Source: Colletotrichum lupini (Eukaryota; Ascomycota; Sordariomycetes; Glomerellales; Glomerellaceae). Taken from it: a DNA stretch of 64,000 nt. The position numbers and the translations under genes are program-made. This document shows positions 1 through 9,500 of the stretch, piece by piece (within the stretch, counting starts at the first letter, position 1; each line of letters starts with the position of its first letter). The notes under the pieces were generated by a model that was given only the letters and a program-made list of their open reading frames with translations, did not search any database and was not told the DNA's origin. The stretch is taken from assembly GCF_023278565.1 (NCBI RefSeq), contig NC_064676.1, forward strand, positions 1,488,001-1,552,000. The letters run 5' to 3'.

Positions 1-897
1 GTGTCTCGCGTCCTGGGCGCTCTCGGCGTGCAGGCCGAAGAGCGGCTTAGTCTTCCCGGTGAGCCTACCGTAGGCGAGTTCTTCCAGCGGTTTGCCGACT
101 TGGACCAGCCTTTCAAGTCTACACAGTGGGCAGAGTGGCTGTCTCTTCCGCAGCCGGAGACGTTGGCCAAGGTTCCTATTGAGAATGTGGTCCACCAGAT
201 TCCTGCCAACTGGAGACAGACCGTGACGCTGGATGCGCTGTGCAACGCGATGCCGACGATCCAGCCGAGGGAATACTCCATTGCCTCTGACGGTTCGAGA
301 ACGAAGCAAAAGAATGGAAACACGCTGGATCTCTTGGTGCAGCACCACGCCAACGGCAAGTTCTCGGACAAGTACCTCAACTGCTTCGAGACCTTTGGTG
401 CCGCGACCTGCAAGATCCGCCCTTCATCGCACCTGCAGGCCATGGCCGAGAACCAGGACAAGCCGATGATTGTGTTCACAACGGGATCCGGCATGGCCCC
501 CGTCCGCGGACTCCTGCAGAACCGTCTCCAGCGTCTTCGGTCCTCGGGCGACAAGTCCGCCAAGGGCCCCGCGATCAGCCTCTTCGCCGGCTTCAAGGCG
601 GCCGACGAGTCTCTCGTGCGCGAAGCGGTGCAGGAAGCAAGCGAGGCGGGCATTCTCGATATCCTCAGGTTGACGGGGAGTAACAAGGAGAAGAGGAGGG
701 CGCAGGATGCGATGCTCGAGGCTGGTGTCCGGGAGAAGCTGGTCAAGAACATCGAGGATGGCGCTCTCGTGTTTGCGTGCGCTAGGCCGAGGGCCGTTGA
801 TGATTTCTTGAACAATTTGAGCGAGGTGTTGGGTCGGGATGCTAGAGAGGTGTTGGGCGATCGGTTTGTTGCTGATGTTTACCAGCCTGCTACTTGA
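1..897 (+). CDS. NADPH-cytochrome P450 reductase-type flavoprotein, C-terminal part (5'-truncated)
   Basis: This is the FAD/NADPH-binding half of a diflavin reductase, which passes electrons from NADPH through FAD and FMN to a heme or other acceptor. The frame is open from base 1, so the N-terminus lies outside the window. Visible motifs are PREYSIAS at residues 89-96 (the RxYS FAD-phosphate motif), TGSGMAPVRG at 161-170 (the glycine-rich nucleotide loop, usually GTGIAPFRG), a C(A)RP segment near 260 matching the NADPH ribose-binding region, and a C-terminus ending DVYQPAT with an aromatic residue near the end, as expected for the residue stacking on FAD. The sequence between the FAD motif and the loop is divergent from ordinary microsomal reductase, so this may be the reductase part of a fusion (for example a CYP505-type P450-reductase) rather than stand-alone CPR. 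TGA stop at 895-897. Confidence 0.8.
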   Translation: MSRVLGALGVQAEERLSLPGEPTVGEFFQRFADLDQPFKSTQWAEWLSLPQPETLAKVPIENVVHQIPANWRQTVTLDALCNAMPTIQPREYSIASDGSRTKQKNGNTLDLLVQHHANGKFSDKYLNCFETFGAATCKIRPSSHLQAMAENQDKPMIVFTTGSGMAPVRGLLQNRLQRLRSSGDKSAKGPAISLFAGFKAADESLVREAVQEASEAGILDILRLTGSNKEKRRAQDAMLEAGVREKLVKNIEDGALVFACARPRAVDDFLNNLSEVLGRDAREVLGDRFVADVYQPAT

Positions 898-1460
898 GGG
901 CGTTTCTTGATTCTTTTCTCATTTTCCTTTTTTTTCTCCCATCATGGCATGCGCATTATAGATTAGACGGCGGATTGGATCGATTCAAAGCGAGGCGTTG
1001 GCGGATTTCATAATGTCACAAGATGAGGGAATAGTCGAGTATTTTATGTAGAAGTACTTCAAGAAAAGTCATATCAAAACTTGACCAACAACTCTGTCTT
1101 CATGTGGCACCATAAATGCTGTAACTGGGCTTTACTTGTGCTTTTAGGTCTGCGTAGTTTCTTCTGAATGTGTTTTTTTTTTTTTTTGAATGCAATCAAA
1201 ATGCATTTCGGATGGCTGGGCCTTCATTACCCTATAATCGAGACCAGATTATCGTCCAGAACATCTGGTCACCATTCCACTCAGGCATATTACTTTCTTC
1301 CCACTTGCGCTTTTCCAGTTTGCGTTGCAGATGTGCATTTGATTTACAGCCTTTCGGCAGATTCATAACTGTTGTACATCATGATCATAACAACCATACA
1401 ATGCTTGGTATCCTTCCATCCGTAAAAGTAATCCCTATCAGACTCCCGAACCCTCACCCT
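898..1460. other. Intergenic, convergent 3' ends
   Basis: Lies between the stop of the flavoprotein and the stop of the minus-strand gene, so it should hold both 3' untranslated regions. The only notable element is a 15-nt T run at 1173-1187. No coding frame with recognisable content was seen. Confidence 0.6.
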
Positions 1461-1943
1461 TTACCGAGGGTTCTCAGCCTCGGCAGAAGCCTGCGTCACG
1501 CTCTCAGGCGCAATGTTCCCCTCCGCCGAGATGCTATCCGGCACGCTCTCAGGAACATAGTAATCCGAACCGCGGAACTTCTCCCCGCCAACACCAGGCG
1601 CCTTAGTGCCTACATTATTCCGCACGGCACCCTCGCCCTGCAGCAAGATATCATCTTTCTGGTCCTGCGTGCCGAGCGAAGAAATCTTCTTGGCGGGGAC
1701 GACGTCGTCGTCGTTGTCGGCCGGGTTCTTGGGCGGCTGCTCGGGCTTGTACGAGACGTTGTTGATCGGGTCGCCCTGGACGGTGACGGTGGCGCCCGGG
1801 AAGCGGTTCTCCGTCTGGATGTTGGAGACGCCGGCGTCGTCGTTGCCCTGGGGGCGGGCGGCGCCCGTCTTGGATTGGTATGTGTTCATGTCGAGTTGGG
1901 CCTGAGCTGCCGTCTCCATGAGCTGATCCTTTGAGGGTGCCAT
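1461..1943 (-). CDS. Small hydrophilic protein of unknown function (160 aa)
   Basis: A single-exon frame of 160 codons. The upstream in-frame extension is low-complexity and leader-like, so I place the start at the ATG at 1943 (protein begins MAPSKDQLMETAAQAQL). The product is polar, with no signal peptide, membrane segment or obvious catalytic motif. It has an N-terminal stretch likely to be helical, then a Pro/Asp/Gly-rich, probably disordered middle (with an acidic DNDDDVVP patch) and a C-terminus rich in Ala, Glu and Ser. I do not recognise the family. The absence of frame breaks and the ordinary codon use suggest a real gene. It is transcribed in the same direction as the ChAP gene behind it, about 0.9 kb apart. 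Confidence 0.6.
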   Translation of the reverse strand: MAPSKDQLMETAAQAQLDMNTYQSKTGAARPQGNDDAGVSNIQTENRFPGATVTVQGDPINNVSYKPEQPPKNPADNDDDVVPAKKISSLGTQDQKDDILLQGEGAVRNNVGTKAPGVGGEKFRGSDYYVPESVPDSISAEGNIAPESVTQASAEAENPR

Positions 1944-2867
1944 TTTGTATGTTGTTATTGTAGGATATGGTTTGAGTCGTGGTTTGAAATGTTGGGTATA
2001 AGTGAAATGAAATAGCGGGTGCTTATGAACCAGTTGTTTGAAGGTTGTGTTTGGAGGTTTGGTTTGCTTGAGATTGCAATGATGAGCAGGCATTCCACGG
2101 TCTGCAATCATCAACTTATGTAGTCTTCGTCGAGTCTCATTCAGGCTTGCCGTCTCATGTCAAACCTGGCGACGTCATCTTCGTGATATCACCCATCGCT
2201 GTGCGATGAAATCACTGCATCCGCCAAAATGTGGTGCTGGTGGGGACGGTTTTATCTCATCGATATCTCATCGACACTGATCGAACTGGCCAGATGGTAT
2301 GCCGCCACCGCATTATCGTCCAAACTCCAGAGACCCTCGATGCAGCCATGATTAAAACAGAAAATCCACGGTTTGACGTAGGGGTGATATCAGTACCCCT
2401 TTAAAGCTTTGCTGCGTGATCGGCGCTATACATAGGATGAATCTGAGTGAGCGGGCCGGCCCCGGTGTGCTCCGTTCCTTCGGGCACTTTGCTCCGGAAA
2501 GCTGTTGAGGCCCAGTGCTGGCCAGCCTGGAATTCTGTTGTAAGCTCGCATCTAGCACACTCACTTCATATTGCCCAATCTGAACTCATCTTTCAAGTGA
2601 AGAACTAGGTATCATTTGACTCTGCGTTATAGCCTTGAACCCCAAGTAAGGGTGGTCTATGTTTCTTTTTTTTCAATCAAAGCCAGCACAGCGTGCTTTC
2701 AAGATGACTTCGATGCACGCTGTGATGGTGGAACATGTGAGTGCCCAACTGCCTCCTGCAAGTCACATCCTAGGCTTGAAAATCTTGAACCACAAAATCC
2801 CTCCGATTCATCAACGCCTTATTGCCGATGCTATTGCTCGGCCCCTGGCTCAAAAGAACGCCCAAAA
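1944..2867. other. Intergenic (promoter of the 160-aa gene, 3' side of the ChAP gene)
   Basis: About 0.9 kb between two minus-strand genes. The part next to 1944 is AT-richer leader/promoter sequence. A plus-strand frame at 2616-2906 has no recognisable domain and overlaps the ChAP 3' end, so I do not call it. Confidence 0.5.
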
Positions 2868-5243
2868 CTAACCGTCGGTGCCGCTGCTGCGGAAAGTGGC
2901 GCATAGTGCAGCATAGTGATGGGTCAGATCGAGCACGTTCTGAGGGAGGCTGGTAGCTTGGATGATGCTTCTGATCTTGACTGCACCCTCGTCCTCAATG
3001 AGTGTCCGAACTGTATGGAGGAGCTCTGGTGAGAACTCAGAGTACCATCTGTACTGCCAGGTGACGAGACGAATGACCGACGCGACCGTTTCGCGAGTGT
3101 TCTTGCCCTCCTCAAACACGCGAAGGATGCCAGTCAAGGCCTTAGGGCTGAATCTTGCGGCGAGGCACGCTCTATAGGCCTCGACAGCTTCTTCTGGGTG
3201 TTGAAGTCTTTCCGCCAGAGAGCCTAGAATTTCCCACTCCTCAGCCGACTTCTTATACTGCATGGATTGCGCGCGATACTGGGCCATTTGTGTGCGCCAG
3301 ATCGTGTAGACGCGCAGATCCTCATACAACACCATGAAGAGGCTGTCAAGCCAGCGCTCGCAAAGCCGCTTGTTGTTCAGCTTAGAGAGATGGTCGTCGG
3401 TCTGCGCACCCTGATAAGTGTTAACTTGGCTTCAGCCAAGGGGAAGACTGAACACTTACATTCTCCGCATCGCCCTTCAGTTCACCGGGGTCGATGGCAT
3501 GGGTAGGCTTCTCTACAGCCTCTGTCTGTCCATTTGGTGCCAATGTCTCGGCAGTAGAATCAGTATCCGCTGGCTTCGCCTTCTTCTCCTCATCTCCCTC
3601 TTCGTCGTCACTTTCCGAGTCTGATCGGTCGCCATTTGTTGTCGGGTCTGGGGTTCCACGAAGGCCGTCGGTGCTGGGGTTACGCTGAGGCTGCGAGGTT
3701 TCCTGCTTCTCGGAGCGGTATTCGTCCTCCATGACAAAGACTGTGCTTCTAATCTTGAGAAGCTGATCCCATCCAATCTTTGAAGTCATCTCGGTCAGGA
3801 TGCCGTAAGCCTGCTTGAAGGTTCCCTTATAAACCGAAGCACGAAGGTTCAGGAGACTAGCATCGACCTGTTCAGAGTATCTAGACTCGGGTTCACTGTC
3901 GATCTCATCCAAGCGGGTCTCGGGAAGAGTTGGGAGGTGAACATCCTTCGGCTCAGGCATTTGAGGCGCGTCCTTGTCCTGGTATGTGAACATGGGGCAA
4001 GAGTTGAGGATGGTCAGGGCATTCTCCCAGTCCTCCATTGCCACGTAGACTTGCGCCAGTCTCGCCCATGTGCCGAATTCACTAGGAGCGGCAATGGTAC
4101 TGCGGTCGGCGCAGCCCAGGGCCAAGCGAAGTCTCTCTTCCTTCAACTCTGGCGTTGCGGCTGTCTGCGCCTTTCTGAGGAGGAACTCGGCTTGCGTATC
4201 GAGCATAACATAGTCCATCGGCGACTCTTTGAGTGCCTGATGCAGCACCTTGACACCTTGGACTTCCTCGTTGCCCATAAAGAGGACCTTGGCCAAGAGG
4301 GAGGAGACCTCGATGTTTTGGTCTCTGAGTTTCTCGAAGAGGTTGATGCCGGAAGCATGGCGTCCCGTGGTCTGAAAGTACTTCAAGAGGCCTGCGGTCA
4401 GGTGGTTCGAGACATTGTTCGGCACTTGAACGACAGAGTCTGAGCCCAGCTGCCAGCCTACGATACCATTAGCACAGAAACCCTGAATGTTCTCAAATAT
4501 ATGGGTACCTCGGAAGAAAAGCTGCTCGGCGGCGCCGAGGAAGCGGTGTTCGGTTTCGGTGTTGGTAACAGGGTTGTATCTGCGCACACCCATAATCTTC
4601 CGAATCGTCTCTCCGCTACCATCATCCGCGTAAGAGTAGGCTCGAAGGACACTGCACAGGTAGGTCTCCAGCCACAAGTCATCCGTCGCCTTGCGCTTCT
4701 CGCCTCGCTCGTCCACACAGTAGCTTTCGACAGTTCCAGGGATCGTTACATGAACCCGCATGTCGAGTCGAGAGAAGGCATTGTAACAGCTAGCAGTGAA
4801 TTAGCTACTTGAACTCTGTGTTGATGTTGAAAAGGTTCGCGTACCAGTAGAGACCTTCCGAAATCTTCGTTTGCACAGCCTGGCCATGCTCGCGGTAGGT
4901 CAGGGTGTTGATGTAGGCAGCAAGACTGGCCGAGGACGAAGCGTCGACGCCGGTGACGTGGTGGTAGACTCCGATCTACAGCAGGATGCTAATTAGCACA
5001 GCTATAGGTTTGTTGGATGTGGATTATCATTTACCTGCTTGCCAGGGTTTCTCGTGGCCTGCTTCAGGAGATGGACAAGATCGGGAGGGCCAAGCTCCCG
5101 AAGGGAGATGAGGGATTCGGTTCGGGCTTCAATTGATTCAGAGAGAATCTCCTCGGTAAGCCTGGCAAACAGATTAGAATTAGAAGCAGTGAACGGATGG
5201 AATGGGGATGGTAGACTAACTCGGGCACAGCCGGCGCAACCAT
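2868..5243 (-). CDS. ChAPs-family exomer cargo adaptor (Bud7/Bch1/Chs6-like)
   Basis: Orthologue of the yeast Chs5-Arf1-binding proteins, TPR-rich adaptors of the exomer coat that carry cargo such as chitin synthase from the trans-Golgi to the plasma membrane. Five exons on the minus strand: 5243-5221, 5161-5035, 4975-4845, 4789-3460, 3410-2868 (introns 5162-5220, 4976-5034, 4790-4844, 3411-3459). They sum to 2154 nt, 717 residues, close to yeast Bch1/Bud7. The start MVAPAVPE sits in a good CCGCCATGG context. Family-like stretches include IGVYHHVTGVDASSSASL, the SRLDMRVHVTIPGTVES segment and, near the C-terminus, RLCERWLDSLFMVLYEDL followed by TPR-like helices. A Ser/Asp/Glu/Lys-rich insert (about residues 480-535) separates the helical halves. 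The exon 3/4 junction reads GLYCCYNAF; skipping that splice would hit a TAG within 15 codons. Confidence 0.85.
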
Positions 5244-6530
5244 GGCGGCGGTTGTTGCGTGTCAAGCTTTGGCGGCGCGCAGTGTGGAAGCAACGTTCTC
5301 GATGAGGATGGACTGGATACGGTGTTATGAGCGAACGATTCGATGCATGTGTGCGCGCAGGAGAAGGCGCCTATGAGCGATTCTGGCCCGCACGCTCGAG
5401 AGAATGGCTGGGAGTAGAGGGATGGATGTTGGTGATTGGAGGCGGTTCGAGGTGTGGTCGGTGAGATTGACGAGGGATGGAGGATTGACGTGCACAGCTT
5501 GTGCAATGGAGTTGGAGGTGGGATTGCGGCGTGAGGCGTGAACTGGACACTTGGGGAAAGAAGGTAGGTAGGTAGGTGGTGACGGTAGGCACTGTGGGCA
5601 AGCTTGGACTCCACGACTCTCTGTATCCTTCTCAGATAGGTACTTACTTACCTGCTCCGTATTCCGTGCTCCGTACGTGTGCCAGGAGTCTAGGACTGGG
5701 AACCTTTTGCCAGCTTGCCAGCTTGGAACACCTCGATAATGATTGACGTTGTGCAACTGACAAGGGAGTTGAGGCCTGTCATTGGCAGGGGACAGACGTG
5801 ATGGAGAGCAGATGGAGCTGCCACGCTGCTTTGCTGGAGGTGATTGACAGGGCCAACCGCCAAAGAGCCACGATTTAATTAGACCACGGGCGCTTTCCCA
5901 AGTTCCATTCGGCGGCCGGCGGGACTCAAACGTGGCCGGGGCCTGAATCGGGTGGGTCCAACGCACCTCTACGCAGTAGGCTCTAGGTGTGAGGTGGTTT
6001 GCGGCTTGCCGCATTGCCATGTTCCTGAGGTGCTGAGATGCTAGCTGGTACCGAGTTGGATGCTTACGTAAGGCACCTCGCTTGAGTCGCTGCACGGACA
6101 CTCGAACAGCGCAACCCCCTGAGCCTTGGCCTAATTGTCCTGTACGGATACAGAGTAAACTACCTGAGGTATACTTATCAGCCTATCAGGGAGTTTGGAG
6201 CTGGAAGCTAGAAGCTAACCCCTGGCCAGAGTCTGACGCGAAAGCTGCAAGTGCCCTGTGGGCTCTCCCTTCCACTACCTACCTTACCTACCTAGGTAGC
6301 TGGTGTAGTGCGATACGTACCGCCAGCAAGCAACCAATTTAACGTTCCTGAATTCAGGTCGCGTCAATCCTCGAAGCCACGCGCATCGATTTTCCCCGAG
6401 GTCATTATGGCTGCGCATTCGTCTAGAACCACATCCTTTTGAACATCCGATCCCCTCCTTCACATCGCACGTTATTATATATAGTAGATCGTCGTTATAA
6501 TCAATCCGGTCGCAAGACCCTGCCGACAAT
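5244..6530. promoter_or_regulatory. Divergent promoter region between the ChAP gene and hir3
   Basis: About 1.3 kb separates the two start codons, so both promoters must lie here. A TATATATA stretch at 6476-6483 is about 48 nt upstream of the hir3 ATG. Tetranucleotide GGTA repeats occur at 5563-5580 and a CCTACCTTACCTACCTAGG cluster at about 6277-6300. Long minus-strand frames in this stretch have no recognisable content. Confidence 0.55.
6476..6483 (+). promoter_or_regulatory. TATA-like element upstream of hir3
   Basis: An eight-base TATATATA sequence located about 48 nt before the hir3 start codon. Position is plausible for a core promoter but no transcript start is visible from sequence alone. 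Confidence 0.4.
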
Positions 6531-9500
6531 ATGGTTCGTATATGAAATGTCATCGAATATTTGCCCTTGCGACCAAAGCTAACCCCAATATGTAGCCGGC
6601 TTTCCAAGCGATCAACGTCGAAGCCGAGGAGAACTCGGATGATGAGGTCGACACCACCCGCGAGCTTCATGTACGCGCCGATGTATCACTCCGATATTCC
6701 AACCCATACTGACTACTTCTCAGGTCGATGAAGCTCTCAAGCGCTTCCAGAATGCCCTGAAGCTGCATGCTCAAGGCCCTCGATTCTTCGACGAAGCTTC
6801 CGACGCCTACGACGATCTCTTCAAGTCCGAAATCTTCAAATACCCCGAGGCTTCTACCGAGTACGAAAGGGCAGAAAGGCAGCCAGATCAATTACTCGCC
6901 GATCCCGCTCTTGCCGGCACTCTCGATCTTCAATCTGCCGATGTTGATACCACCGGCAGCAGTCTTCCTCAAGCCTTCTTCCTTGCATACAAGAACCGCG
7001 GTCAATTTCTCCTTGATCGCACCCGACATGCCGCCCGAGCCGTCGGAGACGGTGCGTCGTCTTACTTCGAGAAAGACGATGCCCTCCAAAATATGCATAG
7101 CGCTCTGGTCGACTTCAATGCCGCTCTTGACCGCGATCCGTCCGATGCAGAGTTGTGGCGTCGTACAGCCCGTGTTGCTGCATCGTTGAAGAGCTCCAGA
7201 ATCAACAGATACTGCCTCGAAGCTGCTATCGAACTCGACGATGACCCCGCTGTTCTCGAGGTCGAGCCACCATCTTTGGCAGAAGGATTCGCCGGTCAAC
7301 AACTCAAGGACCAGCTGCAAGCCCTGTCGGATGAGATCGCCTTGTCTCACCCCATCATGGGTCCTTGGGTGAAGAGAGACATGCCCGACTTCATCAAACG
7401 ACACATTGATCCCATGCCGTATTTGCCGAATCCGACAAAGGAAACTGGGTCCGCCCGCACCAATGTCGAGGAAGCAGGCCTCGCCCGTCTTACTGTAGAG
7501 GTCCCAACTGCATCATGGGCCGACTTGGGTATGGCACTCGTGCAGTTCATACTCGAAATGGGGCAGACAAGCCGCGGCATTGTCATTGAGCTTCCTGAAA
7601 CGGATGACGATGATGACGTGGTTATGGAAAGCCAACCAGAGCAGGAAGTACAAGCAAACGGCTCGGATGGCAAAGAAAAGGGCGAGAACTCGGCACAGGA
7701 GGACAAGCAGGAAACTACGAGAAAGACAGAGAGCGTGGAGCCCGCTGCGAAGGAAACCCCCAAACCTGCCGAGAGCACTCGCAAGGGTCGAAGCGCCTCC
7801 CAGCCCTCTCGAAAGCGATCCCATTCAGCAGCTGGCAATCCCGAGGGCCAAGAGGAGGAGAGCCTCGTCGAAAAAAGGAGTAAGCGTATTAGGAGGCGAG
7901 AGACAGCAGCCGCAGAAGAAGTTCCGGACCCAAGTGCCGTGCTTGCGTCCCAGCTGGCCCCTTATCAAGCCACCGACCAAAATTTGTTCCAGGCTACTAA
8001 GAACATGCTGGAAAACATCGGAGTCACGAATCAGGACACTCTAGACCGCATCAGCGAAGTGTTGGACTCCCTTGCTGCAGAGGAACGCGGCGCTTCCATA
8101 AAAAACCAAGCGACCTTGGATCTCCGCAATGCGATCGTCTCTTTCAGCGAAGAGAATGCGAAAATCTTGCTCAACAAACAGGCACAGGCATCACTAAGCT
8201 TGTCTTCTTTCCTTGAGCATGCCAAAGGGGGTTCTCAGAAGATGTCAATCATACCACCCTTCAAGGAGACGCAGGGCATCACTGCTTTTGTAAAGCGCGT
8301 AAATTCCTCCTGGATGACTGCCCAGGATGTTGCGTACGAATGGATCAAGACGATATGTCCCAGCTATCTCCAAACGAAGTGGTCAGATGTCTTGAAGACG
8401 GCCGTCGTCCAAGTCATCAGTAGGTTCGATCAGGATATCCTTCAAGCCATCAACTACGACTTGGACCGCGCGAGACAATCAGACGATGCGAACAAGGAAT
8501 TTGGGTTTGTTAAACACATCGTCGAGATGCTCTTCGAGATTCACCTTGACGTGTATGAGAGAATCACCAACCCCAATAGTGTCGTTGACTACAGCATCCG
8601 CGTTGAAGCCAGGGGTCGCTTGGGTCGGTGGCTAGACATGGCTTCAGCTTTGCTGAGGGACGCCGCAGAAGAAGGCAACGAAGACTTGACTGGCCGCTTC
8701 CTCTGGGCTGCCATCTTTTCCACGACTCTTACGGAGAACGCGTCGAGAGAGTACATTCTGCAGTGCTGGACCAGTTTACGAGATTTTCTCGCAGAAAGTG
8801 GGATTGATCAACTACTACTTCCGAATAATCCGGTGATACCTGAAATTTCGGAGGCGGCGGCCGATAGAGAGATCTCTAAGCTGACCACTATGGACTTCTT
8901 CCTCGGACTCTTCCAGGACAATGTTAGCGACCCAGTTGCCGTCATTGATAACCTTGAGCCCGTCCTCAATCCAGGGTCTGTTTACGTCACCCTGCCATCC
9001 GAGGATTCGGCAGAAGACGGAGAAGAGGCATCTGGCCGCTCCAATACGAAGAAAGTGCCCATCATGGAGTGTGCAAGCCAAAGCCTCCAGGATCTTTGGA
9101 GGTTTTTGTTGGGAACTAGCACGGAACTGCGTCTTTTCCTCTGGACACGACTTAGCGACGCGTATGCCAGCATCAAATATTCGACGAAACAGTTCTCATG
9201 CCAGCTCAAAGCCATCGAGATGCTCACGGCGGACTTGGAAAGCGACAGTTATCTCAAGAACGCTCCAGAAACTAGACCGCCGTTAGTGTTGAAGATGCTC
9301 AAATCGCTGGATGATCTACTGATCACGGCACTTTCGTTGGCTTTGAATGATAGCTCCGCGTACGACATTGTCGATGAAGACCATCTCAAATCGACATCGG
9401 CTGCTCTCATCAAATTGAGCTGCATGCTTCACGTATCGGCAATGCATGAGGACGAAATTCGCATCGGTATGACACGTGTCCCGCCGAGTAGTCCCTCATT

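Noticed and set aside
5325..6101. 258-codon minus-strand frame
   Set aside because: Lies in the divergent promoter; no recognised domain, Pro/Arg/Ser-rich composition.
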